The notes: generated by a model from the sequence alone, not told the origin. 64,000 nt of DNA from Tepidiforma sp. (GCF_026003995.1 NZ_BPIG01000002.1:620001-684000); one strand, 5' to 3'; positions 34,516-45,099 are shown, numbered from the stretch's first letter. Numbers and translations are program-made.

Positions 34516-35440
34516 CTACCGCGCCCCGCCCCGCGGCGGCGGCGGGTCATCCGGCGCATCCGGGATGCGGTACGTCACCGGGCCCGGGTGCCACAGCCAG
34601 CCCAGCCCGCCCTGCGCCGCCTTCCGTCCGTAGAACCCGCCGCCCGGCCCGCGCAGCACCCACGCCGCCCCGACCGCCAGCAGCGCCCCGGCCAGCGGCC
34701 CCGCAAGGTACACCCACCAGTCCTTCCACTCCCACAGCACCAGCGCCGGCCCCAGCGACCGGAACGGGTTCATCGACGCCCCGCTCATCGGCCACCCGAT
34801 GAGGCCCGCCAGCGCGATGTAGCCGCCGACCCCGCCCGCTCCCAGCGGCCCCCACGTTCTGCGCTCCCGAGGCTGTCCCCAGGATCACCGTCACCAGCCC
34901 GAACGTCAGCACCGCCTCCCACCACATCGCCCGCATCGCGCTCACCCCCTCGCCCGGCAGCGTCAGCCCCGCCGTCCCCTGCGCTCCCACGAGCGCGACC
35001 AGCGCCCCCGCAGCCGCCGCCGCCCCCGCCGCCTGCGCGACGAGGTACAGCGGCACCCGCCGCCACGGGAAATCCGACCGCAGCGCGAAGGCCAGCGTCA
35101 CCACCGGGTTCAGGTGCGCGCCGGAAACCGACCCCATCGACAGGATGATCGCCGCTACCATCAGCCCCGGCACCGTTACCTGCGTTGCCGGGCTCACCAC
35201 GTTCCCGCCGAACCGCGCGTCCACCATCGCCGCGCCCGCCGCCACGAACACGAGGAAGAACGTCCCCAGCACCTCCGCGAACAGCCGCCGCCACTCATAG
35301 GCGTCATCCATGAAGGCGAACCGCTCCGCCAGGAACCCGGTCGGGTACCCCAGCGCCCGCGCCACCGCATCGCCGGCATTCGCTACCCGCTCTGCCCGCT
35401 GCCGAACTTCGCTCGCCCGCGCCTCGTCCGTTGTCGTCAT
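34516..35440 (-). CDS. MIP-family aquaporin-like channel with altered NPA boxes, frameshifted
   Basis: About 307 residues after deleting one C from 34849-34853, which gives ASGAQNVGPLGAGGVGGYIAL. Six TM segments and two half-helix boxes: GAHLNPVVT and SGASMNPFRSLGPAL. Both depart from NPA (NPV and NPF), while the selectivity-filter Arg after the second box is kept. A ~55-residue charged N-terminal extension (TTTDEARASEVRQRAE) precedes TM1. Conducts water or a small solute; specificity uncertain. Confidence 0.85.
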
Positions 35441-35580
35441 CGCTCCAGGCACCTCTCCCGTCGGATGGCCCCGCAACCTAGCACCGGCCGGGGAGCCGAT
35501 CAACGCGCGGCGCAACCGCCGCCCTGACTCCCGCGACAGCCCGCGGTAAGCTCCCGCCATCACCCCGCCGGAGCGACGCG

Positions 35581-37197
35581 ATGGCCCCCTTCGCCCACCA
35601 GCTCCCCCGTCTCGAATCCCGCATCGACCCCGCCTCTGAGGCCTTCCGCGCGAATGCCGCCCACAACCGCGCGCTCGTCGCCGACCTCCGCGCCCGCCTC
35701 GACCGCGTCGCATCCGCTGCCGAACCCGCCGCCATCGAACGCCACCGCGCCCGCGGCAAGCTCCTCGCCCGCGAGCGCATCCAGCTCCTCATCGACCCCG
35801 CGACGGCCTTCCTCGAGTTCAGCCCCCTCGCCGCCGAGGGTGTCTACGACGACGATGTCCCCTCTGCCGGCATCGTCACCGGCATCGGCGTCGTCGCCGG
35901 CCGCCCCTGCGTCGTCATCGCCAACGACGCCACCGTCAAAGGCGGCACCTACTACCCCATCACCGTCAAAAAGCACCTCCGCGCCCAGGAAATCGCCGAA
36001 GAGAACCGCCTCCCCTGCATCTACCTCGTCGATTCCGGCGGCGCCTTCCTCCCGCTCCAGCACGACGTCTTCCCCGATAAGCACCACTTCGGCCGCATCT
36101 TCTACAACCAGGCACGCATGAGCGCCCTCGGCATCGCCCAGGTCGCCGCCGTCATGGGCTCCTGCACCGCCGGCGGCGCCTACGTCCCCGCCATGAGCGA
36201 CGAAACCGTCATCGTGCGCGGCACCGGCACCATCTTCCTCGGCGGCCCGCCCCTCGTCCGCGCCGCCACCGGCGAAATCACCACCCCCGAAGAGCTCGGC
36301 GGCGCCGATGTCCACACCCGCATCTCCGGCGTCGCAGACCACCTCGCCGAGGACGACCACCACGCCCTCCGCATCCTCCGGGAGATCGTCGCCACCCTCC
36401 CGCCGCCTCCGCCGCCGCCCTGGCCCGTCGCCGAGCCGGAACCCCCGGCCTATCCCGCCGACGACCTCCTCGGCATCGTGCCCGCCGACCTCCGCCACGC
36501 CTTCGACGTCCGCGAAGTGATCGCCCGCATCGTCGACGGCTCCCGATTCCACGAATTCAAGGCCCGCTACGGCACCACGCTCGTCTGCGGCTTCGCCCGC
36601 ATCGAAGGCCATCCCGTCGGCATCGTCGCGAACAACGGCATCCTCTTCTCCGAATCCGCGCTCAAAGGCGCCCACTTCATCGAACTCTGCGCCGCCCGCG
36701 GCGTCCCCCTCGTCTTCCTCCAGAACATCACCGGCTTCATGGTCGGCCGCCAGTACGAAAACGCCGGCATCGCAAAAGACGGCGCCAAGATGGTCACCGC
36801 CGTCGCCTGCGCCGCGGTCCCGAAGTTCACCGTCATCATCGGCGGCAGCTTCGGCGCCGGGAACTACGCCATGTGCGGCCGTGCCTACGGCCCGCGCCAG
36901 CTCTGGATGTGGCCCTCCGCCCGCATCTCCGTCATGGGCGGCGAACAGGCCGCCTCCGTCCTCCTCCAGGTCCGCCTCGACCGCGGCGAAACGCTCACCC
37001 CGGAGGAGCAGGAGGCCTTCAAAGCCCCCACCATCGCCCGCTACGAAGCCGAAGGCTCGCCCTACTTCTCCACCGCCCGCCTCTGGGACGACGGCGTCAT
37101 CGACCCCCGCGAGACCCGCCGCGTCCTCGCCATGGGCCTCCAGGCCGCCGCCTGCGCGCCGCTCCAGCCGACCAGGTTCGGCACTTTCCGCATGTAG
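35581..37197 (+). CDS. Acyl-CoA carboxylase carboxyltransferase (beta) subunit, methylcrotonyl-CoA-type
   Basis: 538 residues. Crotonase-like carboxyltransferase halves: [51 protein letters not shown]; and [53 protein letters not shown]. The LPLQ..FPD and ITGFMVG segments favour methylcrotonyl-/geranyl-CoA carboxylase over propionyl-CoA. The biotin-carrying alpha subunit lies 1.8 kb away on the other strand. Suggests leucine or isoprenoid catabolism, consistent with the leu biosynthetic genes nearby only by theme. Confidence 0.92.
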   Translation: MAPFAHQLPRLESRIDPASEAFRANAAHNRALVADLRARLDRVASAAEPAAIERHRARGKLLARERIQLLIDPATAFLEFSPLAAEGVYDDDVPSAGIVTGIGVVAGRPCVVIANDATVKGGTYYPITVKKHLRAQEIAEENRLPCIYLVDSGGAFLPLQHDVFPDKHHFGRIFYNQARMSALGIAQVAAVMGSCTAGGAYVPAMSDETVIVRGTGTIFLGGPPLVRAATGEITTPEELGGADVHTRISGVADHLAEDDHHALRILREIVATLPPPPPPPWPVAEPEPPAYPADDLLGIVPADLRHAFDVREVIARIVDGSRFHEFKARYGTTLVCGFARIEGHPVGIVANNGILFSESALKGAHFIELCAARGVPLVFLQNITGFMVGRQYENAGIAKDGAKMVTAVACAAVPKFTVIIGGSFGAGNYAMCGRAYGPRQLWMWPSARISVMGGEQAASVLLQVRLDRGETLTPEEQEAFKAPTIARYEAEGSPYFSTARLWDDGVIDPRETRRVLAMGLQAAACAPLQPTRFGTFRM

Positions 37198-37267
37198 GCG
37201 CCCCCGCCAGCCGAATCATTCAGTAAGACACGCGCGAACCGGCGGGAACATTTCGTCCCTCGCCGTC

Positions 37268-37289
37268 GTTCCCTGCATCGAACGGGAAC
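37268..37289. promoter_or_regulatory. GTTCCC-N10-GGGAAC inverted repeat, candidate operator
   Basis: Perfect 6-bp arms separated by ten bases (37268-37273 and 37284-37289), with a further GGGAAC around 37244. It lies 19 bases before the ATG at 37308, overlapping the expected transcription start. Confidence 0.35.
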
Positions 37290-37307
37290 ACCCCCGCAGG
37301 AGGAACC

Positions 37308-38906
37308 ATGCCTTCGAACCCGCCAATCCGGCTCTCCGGCCCGCTCGGCTGGGCTATCGCCGGCGTCGCGGCCGCGGCCGTCTTCGCCGCCGGCGCCCTC
37401 ACCGCCCGCGCCTTCTTCGATGGCGGCGGCGATTCCCCGCCCGCTGCAGGCGGCGCCTCGCCCGGCATCTCCGCCCCGTTCCCGACCCGCACGCCCTTCG
37501 GGCGCCCGTCCATCCCCGCCGCAGCCGGCCCCACCGGCATGGGCGGCGCCGGCGGCGAAGATGCTGCCTCCTCCAAACTCGGCTACGGCATGCCCTACCA
37601 GTGCCAGGCGCCGCTCCCCGCTTCCGCGCTCGGCGTCTCCGCCGTCGACCTCGAAGCCGCCGGCATCCAGCCCCGCATCCCGCGCGACGGTTTCGAACTC
37701 ATCGCTGTCAGCCTCGCCGCCGTCGCCGACTGCGACGACCAGGGGCAGCCGGCCGGCACTCCCCGGCCCATGCTCTCCACCTCCTGGCGCCATACCGCGA
37801 CCGGCCTCGAGGCCTACCTCTCCCAGGTCGTCTCGTCCGAGCCCCTCGCGCCCGTCCTCCGCTCCGACGGCGCGGTCTTCGCCGCCCTCGGCTACCACTT
37901 CTCCATCTACGTCAACAGCTACCCCGTCCGCCCCTACGACACGACGAAGCCGTACCCCTCCGGCCCCGACCCCCGCGCGCCGGAGGTCCTCCGCGAGCTG
38001 ATCAGCAAGGTCGCGCCCGGCTTCGACCAGCAGTGCTTCTGGACCGTCACCGATGCCGATTGGTCGGCCCTCGCCGCTTTCGGTGTCGGCGACCCCCGCC
38101 CCGCCGTTCCCTCTGGCCTCGCCCTCACCGAAGTCCACATCACCGCCTTCCGCGAACCCGCCGCCGGCTGCGACACGTCCGTCAAGCCGACCGAAGGCTT
38201 CGGCCTCTACGCCTACTGGAACTCCGACCAGGGCGACAGCCTCGGCGTCTCCGTGACCGGCCTGCCCGCCGGTGCCGACACGTCCTTCCCCGGCTACATC
38301 GACCAGTACAGCGCGAGCTGGGCTGCCAGGGGGCTCCAGTTCTCCGTCTGGTACGGCGGCAAGGACGGCACCGGCAGCCCCGATGTCATCCGCGCCGTCG
38401 CGAAGGCCCTCGACCCGTCCTTCACCGACGCCTGTTTCGTCCGTCAGCGCACCCTCACCGAGGCCGACATCCAGCGGCTCGGCTTCCGCGCCCCGGCGCC
38501 GCCGCCTGGCTACACCATCGACCGCGCGGCCAGCTTCGCCATGGACATCGACCCCGGCTGCCAGCGGCCGCAAGGCTTCGTCGCCAGCTACAGCCTCTCC
38601 TGGACGCTCGTCAAGGGCGCCGACGTCATCGACGTCGCCATCTACGCCAGCCCCGGTGCTTCCTCCTCCGGCGAGTTCTTCGGCTGGATCAGCGACTACG
38701 GCATCGGCTGGGTCACCCCGAACGGCACCAGCTACAACATCAACGCCTACTCGAAGGGCATCAACCCCACGGTCTCCCGCGACGACCTCATCGCCGTCGC
38801 GAAGAGCCTCGACCCCGCCCTCGACATCGACAAGCTCGAAAAGCAGGCCGGCGGCGGCGCCGTCCCGCCCCGCCCCGCGCCCGACGCCCCCGATAAGGGG
38901 AACTGA
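37308..38906 (+). CDS. Membrane-anchored extracellular protein with three related repeats
   Basis: 532 residues. AGGAGG precedes the ATG. An N-terminal signal anchor (LGWAIAGVAAAAVFAAGALTARAFF) is followed by a Gly/Pro linker and three ~130-residue modules. Each opens with a Cys (YQCQAPLPAS, QQCFWTVTDAD, DACFVRQRTLTEAD), has a second Cys ~45 residues later, and closes with a helix such as ELISKVAPGFD, AVAKALDPSFT or AVAKSLDPALD. Paired cysteines likely bond within modules. No known domain recognised. It sits between the two carboxylase subunits; a strong terminator follows. Confidence 0.72.
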   Translation: MPSNPPIRLSGPLGWAIAGVAAAAVFAAGALTARAFFDGGGDSPPAAGGASPGISAPFPTRTPFGRPSIPAAAGPTGMGGAGGEDAASSKLGYGMPYQCQAPLPASALGVSAVDLEAAGIQPRIPRDGFELIAVSLAAVADCDDQGQPAGTPRPMLSTSWRHTATGLEAYLSQVVSSEPLAPVLRSDGAVFAALGYHFSIYVNSYPVRPYDTTKPYPSGPDPRAPEVLRELISKVAPGFDQQCFWTVTDADWSALAAFGVGDPRPAVPSGLALTEVHITAFREPAAGCDTSVKPTEGFGLYAYWNSDQGDSLGVSVTGLPAGADTSFPGYIDQYSASWAARGLQFSVWYGGKDGTGSPDVIRAVAKALDPSFTDACFVRQRTLTEADIQRLGFRAPAPPPGYTIDRAASFAMDIDPGCQRPQGFVASYSLSWTLVKGADVIDVAIYASPGASSSGEFFGWISDYGIGWVTPNGTSYNINAYSKGINPTVSRDDLIAVAKSLDPALDIDKLEKQAGGGAVPPRPAPDAPDKGN

Positions 38907-38933
38907 CCCCCAATCTCGCGGGCCATGCTCGAA

Positions 38934-38960
38934 GGGGGAGCCGCGGCGCGCGGCTCCCCC
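38934..38960. terminator. Bidirectional hairpin terminator
   Basis: GGGGGAGCCGCG (38934-38945) pairs perfectly with CGCGGCTCCCCC (38949-38960) around a three-base loop. It sits between two convergent genes. T/A tracts are short, so it may act as an intrinsic-like or Rho-assisted stop. Confidence 0.75.
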
Positions 38961-39010
38961 GCTCATTTCGCCCCGGCCTCCGCCGAAGCCCGCGCCCGGC
39001 GGCAGATGCC

Positions 39011-40895
39011 TCAGCCAGCCCGGGCTTCCATCCGCACCAGCACCTCCCCCGCGGCCACCGCCGCGCCCGGTGCGGCGCACACCTCCGCCACCACGCCCGC
39101 CGCATCGGCCCGCACCGGGTGCTCCATCTTCATCGCGTGCACCACGCAGAGCACGTCCCCCGGCGCCACCGCCTGCCCTGCGCCCACCAGCACCGCCGCG
39201 ACGGTGCCCGCCAGCGGCGCGACCGCTTCCGCGCCCCGTCCGCCGCCTGCGTCCGCGGCTCGCCGTGCCGGAGCCGGCGGCAGCGCCGGCCGGAAGGTCC
39301 ACCGGTGCCCGTTCCCGTCCTCCACCACCAGCCTCCCTGCCTCCGCCCGCGCGTGCAGCGGCGCCCCCGGCTCGTCGAACGAGCAGGCGTCCGCCGTCGT
39401 CCAGCCGTCATCCAGCCACAGCGCAGCGCGTCCCGCCCCGACCCACCCCGGCCCCGCGAACGCCCCCGCCCCCCCGCGCGAGCTGCCCCGCTGCCGCAGC
39501 CGCGGCCGCCCACGCAGCCGCAGGCGCCCCCGCCCGCGCGAGCAGCGCCGGCAGCCGCGCTTCGAGCCAGCCCGTATGCACATCGCCGCGGACGAACTCC
39601 GGGTCGTCCGCGAGCGCCTGCGCCAGCGGCGCCGTCGTCCGCGGCGTCTCGATGAGCCCCGGCGGGACGCCCCGGAGCAGCGCTACCGCCTCCTCGCGCG
39701 TCTGCCCGTGCACCACCACCTTCGCCAGCAGCGAATCGTAGAAGCCCGGCACCCGGTCGCCGTCGCCGTACCCCGCATCGACCCGCCAGCCTGCGCTCTG
39801 CGCCCCCGGCCACCACCGCACCTCGCCGCCGGTCGGCCGGAACTCCGCCGCCGGGTCCTCCGCATTCACCCGGAATTCGATGGCGTGCCCCGCGAAGCGC
39901 ACGTCCTCCTGCGCGAACGGCAGCCGTTCGCCTGCCGCAATCCGTACCTGCAGTTCGACGAGGTCGAGCCCCGTCACCGCCTCCGTCACCGGGTGCTCCA
40001 CCTGCAGCCGCGGGTTCACCTCGAGGAAGTACCACGGCCGCTTCCCGCCTGCGTCTGCCTCCCCCACGAGGAACTCGACCGTCCCGGCGTTCACATACCC
40101 CGCTGCCCGCGCCAGCCGCACCGCCGCCCCCGTCAGCTCCGCCCGCAGCGCCGCGTCCGCCGCCGGGCTCGGCGCCTCTTCCACCAGCTTCTGCCGCCGC
40201 CGCTGGAGCGAGCACTCCCGCTCGCCGAGGTGCACCGTCGCGCCGTGGGCATCCGCCAGCACCTGCACCTCGAGGTGCCGCGGCCGCTCCACGAGCCGCT
40301 CCAGCAGCAGCCCGCCGTCCCCAAAGGCCGCCTCGGCCTCCCGGCGCGCCGCCGGGATGAGCGCGCGCAGCTCCTCGAACGACCCTGCCGCCCGCATCCC
40401 CCGGCCGCCGCCCCCGGCCCGCGCCTTCACCAGCAGCGGGAACCCGACCTCCGCCGCCGCGGCCAGCAGCCGTTCGTCATCGTCCGGGCCGTCGTACCCC
40501 GGCACCACCGGGATGCCGAGCCCCTGCGCGAACTGCCGCGCCCGCGCCTTGTCGCCGAGCAGCTCCATCGCCCCCGGCGGCGGCCCGATGAACACCAGCC
40601 CCGCAGCCGCACACGCCCGCGCGAACGCCGCCGACTCCGCGAGGAACCCGTAGCCCGGGTGCACCGCCGCGCAGCCGTGCGCCATCGCTGCGGCAATCAG
40701 CTGCTCCCCGTCGAGGTAGCTCTCCGCCGCGCTCGAACCCCGCAGCAGCGCGACCGCGTCCGCCTCCCGCGCCGCCAGCGACAGCCGGTCCGCCGGCGAT
40801 GCCGCGAGCACCGCCCGCACCCCCAGCCGCCGCAGCGTGCGGATGATGCGGACCGCGATTTCGCCCCGGTTCGCCACGAGCACCGCCGCGAACAT
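39011..40895 (-). CDS. Acyl-CoA carboxylase biotin carboxylase/carrier (alpha) subunit, frameshifted
   Basis: About 627 residues after removing one C from the run 39469-39475. Biotin carboxylase domain: VLVANRGEIAVRIIRT, GYGFLAESA, KARAGGGGRGMRAA (ATP loop), FLEVNPRLQVEHPVTEAVTGLDLV. The BT-type middle region is where the shift falls. The C-terminal biotinyl domain carries VVHAMKMEHPVRAD, with the biotin Lys between two Met. Start at 40895 (MFAAVLVANRGE) fits the family better than 40913. Partner of the beta subunit at 35581. Confidence 0.9.
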
Positions 40896-40925
40896 CGCCG
40901 CGCATTCAACCACAGCCCGGCCGGC

Positions 40926-41147
40926 CTACGCGAGCCGCCCGTCCACCAGCCGCACCACCTCGCCCCGCCGCGCCCCGCACCAGCGGCACGAGCCGTCCAT
41001 CTCCGGGTCCGGGTGCCGGACTTCGACCTCCACGACCCCGGCGAGGTCGCCCAGCTCCTCCGCGGCCCACGCCGCCAGCTCCCACGCCACGAACTCCCGC
41101 GGCGGCCGGCACACGAACACCAGCCGCCGCCGCGCCGCTTCGCTCAC
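40926..41147 (-). CDS. Small protein with CxxC motif
   Basis: 73 residues, GTG start overlapping the Zn-alcohol dehydrogenase stop (GTGA). Basic N-terminus, central acidic helix, then EMDGSCRWCGARRGEVVRL with a single CxxC. One CxxC could bind zinc as a dimer or act in redox. It lies between the dehydrogenase and the carboxylase alpha gene in one direction. Function unknown. Confidence 0.6.
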   Translation of the reverse strand: MSEAARRRLVFVCRPPREFVAWELAAWAAEELGDLAGVVEVEVRHPDPEMDGSCRWCGARRGEVVRLVDGRLA

Positions 41148-42178
41148 GGCCGGAGCGCGATTTTCAGCACGCCGCCCTCCCGCTTCCGGAAGAGGTCGTA
41201 GCCCGCAGGCGTCTCGCTCAGCTTCAGCGAATGCGTCAGCAGCGGCCGCAGGTCCACCTTCCCGCCCTGCACCAGCGCCATCAGCCGCTCCATCCGCGCC
41301 GTCCCCACCGGGCAGAGCGTCGTCACCACCTTCCGGTGCAGGAACGATCCCCCCGTCGGCAGCCGCAGCTCGCTGTACCCGCCGTAGACGCCGACCGAGC
41401 TGACCGTGCCCCCGTTCCGCACCACCGCGCACGCGTTCTGGAACGTCACCTCGTGCCCGAGCGCTTCCACCGCCACGTCCACCCCGCGGTTCCCCGTCAG
41501 CCGCATGATCTCGGCCACCGCGTTCGCCGGGTCCACCACCACGTCGGCGCCGAACCGCTTCGCCATCGCCGCCCGCTCCGGGATGCCCTCGACCGCGATG
41601 ATCAGCCCCGCGCCGTACGTCCGCGCCCCTGCCGTCGCGCACAGCCCGACCGGCCCCTGCGCGAAGATGGCCACCGTATCGCCCGGCTTCAGCTCCGCCC
41701 GCTCGATGGCCGCGAAGCCCGTCGACATGATGTCCGTCACGAACAGCACCTGCTCGTCCTCGAGGCTGTCCGGCACCTTCGCCATCGAGGTCTGCGCCCC
41801 GTTCACGAGGAAGAACTCGCCCTGCGCCCCGAAGAGCAAGTTCGCCGGCGCGCCGAACGTCTCGCACACCTGGTGGTCGCCCTCCATGCACCGCCGGCAG
41901 GTGCCGCAGCAGAGCAGGCAGCTCACCACCACCCGGTCGCCCGGCCGGAAGGCCGTCACCCCGGCGCCCACCGCCTCGACCGTGCCGACCGCCTCGTGCC
42001 CCATCGGCACGCCGGGCGGGACCGGCAGGTGGTCCACGACGTGGATGTCGCTCCCGCAAATCGTCGAAAGCCGCGTGCGGATGAGCGCCTGCCCCGGCCC
42101 CGGCGTATCCGGGTACGGGATCTGCGCCATCGCCACCTGCCCCTCGCCCGTCTTCACGCACGTGTTCGAAACCGGCAT
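41144..42178 (-). CDS. Zinc-dependent medium-chain alcohol dehydrogenase
   Basis: 344 residues. Catalytic Zn ligands in TICGSDIHVVDH and GHEAVGTVEAVG, structural Zn cysteines in CLLCCGTCRRCMEGDHQVC, and a Rossmann region VAIFAQGPVGLCATAGARTYGA followed by an acidic residue that favours NAD. Likely oxidises an alcohol or polyol such as a secondary alcohol; substrate unresolved. Confidence 0.9.
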   Translation of the reverse strand: MPVSNTCVKTGEGQVAMAQIPYPDTPGPGQALIRTRLSTICGSDIHVVDHLPVPPGVPMGHEAVGTVEAVGAGVTAFRPGDRVVVSCLLCCGTCRRCMEGDHQVCETFGAPANLLFGAQGEFFLVNGAQTSMAKVPDSLEDEQVLFVTDIMSTGFAAIERAELKPGDTVAIFAQGPVGLCATAGARTYGAGLIIAVEGIPERAAMAKRFGADVVVDPANAVAEIMRLTGNRGVDVAVEALGHEVTFQNACAVVRNGGTVSSVGVYGGYSELRLPTGGSFLHRKVVTTLCPVGTARMERLMALVQGGKVDLRPLLTHSLKLSETPAGYDLFRKREGGVLKIALRP

Positions 42179-42263
42179 CGTCAGCTCCTCCTTCTCCGCG
42201 GGCCGCTCCCGGCCCGGCGACCAATCCTACCGGGTCAGCGAAAACGTCTGGTCGAAAGCGCCG

Positions 42264-43352
42264 CTACACCCGCTCCGCGACGGCGCTCCCCATCGTCCGG
42301 GTATCCACCACCTTCGCGCCCGGCCCGGCGATGTCCGGCGTCCGCAGCCCTTCCCGGATGACCGCATCCACGGCCTCCTCCACGGCCCGCGCCGCCGCCT
42401 CCAGCCCCAGCGACAGCCGCAGCATCATCGCCGCGCTCAGGATCATCGCCAGCGGGTTCGCCTTCCCCTGCCCCGCGATGTCCGGCGCGCTCCCGTGGAT
42501 CGGCTCGTACAGCCCGATGCCCGTCCCATCCTTCCGCCGCCGCCCGAGGCTCGCCGAGGGCATCATCCCCATCGAACCCGCGAGCATCGCCGCCTCGTCC
42601 GTCAGGATGTCGCCGAACATGTTCTCCGTCACGATGACGTCGAAGCTCGCCGGCCGCCGCACGAGGTACATCGCGCACGCATCCACGAGGATGTGCTCCA
42701 GCTCCACGTCCGGGTACTGCTTCCCCACCTCCGTCGCCACCTCGCGCCACATCTGCCCCGTCCGCAGCACGTTCGCCTTGTCGACGCTCGTCACCTTCTT
42801 CCGCCGCTGCCGCGCCAGCTGGAAGGCCACGTGGCACACCCGCGCCACCTCCCGCTCGCTGTACCGCAGCGTGTCCACCGCCTGCCGCCCGTCCGCGCTC
42901 TCCCACCGCCGCTTCGGCTTGCCGAAGTACAGCCCGCCGGTCAGCTCCCGGATGACGACCATGTCGACGCCCTGCAGCACCTCCGGCTTGAGCGTGCTCT
43001 CCCCGATCATCTCCGGCGCGATCTTTACCGGCCGCAGGTTCGCGAACAGCCCCAGCTGCTTCCGCATCCCGAGGATCGCATCCTCCGGCCGCACGGCCGC
43101 TCGCGGGTCATCCCACTTCGGCCCGCCGACGGCCCCGAACAGCACCGCGTGCGACGCCTTCGCCTTCGCCACCGTCTCCGGCCGCAGCGCGACGCCGTAC
43201 CGGTCGATCGCCGCGCCGCCGATCGTCTCCTCCTCGTAGACGAACTCGTGCCCGAACCGCCGTTCGATGCGGCCCAGCACCTTCAGCGCCTCTTCCATCA
43301 CCTCCGGGCCGATCCCGTCGCCCGGCGTCACCAGGATGCGAAACGTAGCCAT
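42264..43352 (-). CDS. leuB: 3-isopropylmalate dehydrogenase
   Basis: 362 residues. [45 protein letters not shown]-type ([15 protein letters not shown]), [14 protein letters not shown] (LeuB signature), [33 protein letters not shown] and [19 protein letters not shown] are present. Third step of leucine synthesis. Separated from leuCD by four unrelated genes on the same strand. Confidence 0.96.
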   Translation of the reverse strand: MATFRILVTPGDGIGPEVMEEALKVLGRIERRFGHEFVYEEETIGGAAIDRYGVALRPETVAKAKASHAVLFGAVGGPKWDDPRAAVRPEDAILGMRKQLGLFANLRPVKIAPEMIGESTLKPEVLQGVDMVVIRELTGGLYFGKPKRRWESADGRQAVDTLRYSEREVARVCHVAFQLARQRRKKVTSVDKANVLRTGQMWREVATEVGKQYPDVELEHILVDACAMYLVRRPASFDVIVTENMFGDILTDEAAMLAGSMGMMPSASLGRRRKDGTGIGLYEPIHGSAPDIAGQGKANPLAMILSAAMMLRLSLGLEAAARAVEEAVDAVIREGLRTPDIAGPGAKVVDTRTMGSAVAERV

Positions 43353-43407
43353 GGCCCCGTATTCTCCCGGCCCGGGGCCTCACCGTCGATCGGCCGCGCC
43401 GCCCGCG

Positions 43408-43797
43408 TCAGTCCTCGACGTCCGCCTCGGCACCGCGCGGCAGCCGCAGGTCCGGCGGTTCCGCCGCGCCCGTCACCGGCACCTGGTCGTCAGCCCCCAG
43501 CGGCGGGATCGAGATGTTCGCCACCACCGCCTCCCCGTCCAGCGGGCTCGCCCGGTGCACGCTCCCCGGCCACACCGCCAGCACCTCGTACGGCTTCAGC
43601 ACCGTCTCCACCCCATCCACCTCGACCACGACGCTGCCCTCCAGCGCGACGTACATCTGCATCGACCGCCGGTGCACGTGCGAGCCGACGGCGTCGCCCT
43701 CGCCGCTCATCCGGATGACCCGGACGCTCGCAGCCGGGCATTCGAAATCGGTCAGCAGGTGGTACAGCCCTACCGGGACGGGACGGGTCGCGGTCAT
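43408..43797 (-). CDS. Cupin-domain protein
   Basis: 129 residues, ATG at 43797 behind AAGGAGG. Single beta-barrel cupin: VGSHVHRRSMQMYVALEGSVVVEVDG (HxH and a Gln in place of the usual Glu) and PYEVLAVWPGSVHRASP (second-motif His). Likely binds a divalent metal and small acid; role unknown. Confidence 0.82.
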   Translation of the reverse strand: MTATRPVPVGLYHLLTDFECPAASVRVIRMSGEGDAVGSHVHRRSMQMYVALEGSVVVEVDGVETVLKPYEVLAVWPGSVHRASPLDGEAVVANISIPPLGADDQVPVTGAAEPPDLRLPRGAEADVED

Positions 43798-43858
43798 TCT
43801 CCGCCTCCTTATCGGTCTTCCCCTCCAGTGTGCGCCGAATCCCGCCGCGCGTCGCGGG

Positions 43859-44665
43859 TCAACCGTGTCCCCGCGCCGCGTCCGGAAGGCCCGCACTTTC
43901 GCCGTCGAACCAGTGCGCCTCCCGCCGGAGCGCCCGCTCGAGCCGCGTCAGGTACTCCCGCCGGGGCACCTCCACCCCGCCCATCCGCGCCGTATGCGGA
44001 TTCAGCACCTGGATGTCGACCAGCTCCACCCCGATCGCCCGGCAGTGCTGCACCATCGCCGCCGCCGCCACCTTCGAGGCATCGGTGTACAGCGTGAACA
44101 TCGACTCCGCGCCGAACATCGCTCCCACCGCCAGTCCGTAGAGCCCGCCCGCCAGCGTCTCCCCGATCCACACCTCGAAGCTGTGCGCCCAGCCCAGCGC
44201 GTGCAGCTCCCGGTACGCCGCCATCAAATTCGGCGTCAGCCACGTCCCCTCCCGCCGCTCGCTGCACGCCGCGATCACCTCGTCGAAGTCAGCGTCCACC
44301 GTCACCCGGAACCGCCCGGACCGGATCGTTCGCCCCAGCCGGCGCGGCACCGTGAACGTCTCCACCGGCAGGATCGCCCGCGGGTTCGGCGAGCACCACC
44401 AGAGCTCGTCCGCTTCGTCCCGCGGCCACGGGAAGTACCCCAGCCGGTAGCCTGCCACGATCATCTCGGGCGTGAACTCTCCCCCGGTGACGTAGACCGT
44501 CTCGTCCGCGCGCGCGAGCGCTTCCGGCCCCGGCACCGAATACCGCGGCCGCGGCAGCGGCAGCGCCGGCCCCCGCGTGCGCACGTCGAGCGGGATGGGG
44601 CACGGCCGCCCCGCGCTGTCCCGCACCGCGACCGCGATGAGCTCCGGACCGCCGTCGCCGCTCAC
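43859..44665 (-). CDS. aat: Leucyl/phenylalanyl-tRNA--protein transferase
   Basis: 268 residues, GTG start overlapping the thioesterase stop. Aat core: GYRLGYFPWP, LWWCSPNPRAILP, WLTPNLMAAYRELHALGWAHSFEVW, GGLYGLAVGAMFGAESMF, ASKVAAAAMVQHCRAIG and DIQVLNPHTARMGGVEVPRREY. Adds Leu/Phe to N-terminal Arg/Lys for N-end-rule degradation by ClpAP(S). The ~55-residue head before the core is longer than usual. Confidence 0.93.
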   Translation of the reverse strand: MSGDGGPELIAVAVRDSAGRPCPIPLDVRTRGPALPLPRPRYSVPGPEALARADETVYVTGGEFTPEMIVAGYRLGYFPWPRDEADELWWCSPNPRAILPVETFTVPRRLGRTIRSGRFRVTVDADFDEVIAACSERREGTWLTPNLMAAYRELHALGWAHSFEVWIGETLAGGLYGLAVGAMFGAESMFTLYTDASKVAAAAMVQHCRAIGVELVDIQVLNPHTARMGGVEVPRREYLTRLERALRREAHWFDGESAGLPDAARGHG

Positions 44666-45099
44666 CCCGCCGGCTCCCGCCGCCCCCCGATGACGAACGT
44701 GACCAGCCCGAGCGCCACGATGCGCCCGCCGTCGTCCCGCACCTCGACCTGCGTGAACGCCGCCGTCCGCCCCATCTTCACCACCCGCGCTTCCGCCACC
44801 AGCTCCGTGCCCCGCGCCGGCGCCAGGTACGAAACGTGCAGGTCGCTCGTCGCGTGCGGCCGCGCGCGGATCTCCGCCTCCTCCCTGAGCGTCCGCACGG
44901 CGCCGCCCGCCACCGAGTCGATCAGGCTCGAAATCACGCCCCCGTGCACCACGTCGTTGTAGTTCAGGTGCTCCTCCCGGAGCCGCACCCGGTTCACCAC
45001 CCGGCCCGGCGCCGCCGAGACCGTCTCGATCCCCACCAGCTCCCAGTACCGCCCCCGCGCCCAGGCCTGCAGCCGCGCCGTCAGGTCGCCGTCGTCCAT
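44662..45099 (-). CDS. PaaI-type hotdog thioesterase
   Basis: 145 residues, start at 45099 (MDDGDLTAR) set by the TAGGCT box seven bases upstream. Hotdog signature NYNDVVHGGVISSLIDSVAGGAV, then HATSDLHVSYLAPARGTELVAEARVV. Hydrolyses aryl- or acyl-CoA thioesters. GTGA overlap to aat. Confidence 0.88.
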   Translation of the reverse strand: MDDGDLTARLQAWARGRYWELVGIETVSAAPGRVVNRVRLREEHLNYNDVVHGGVISSLIDSVAGGAVRTLREEAEIRARPHATSDLHVSYLAPARGTELVAEARVVKMGRTAAFTQVEVRDDGGRIVALGLVTFVIGGRREPAG

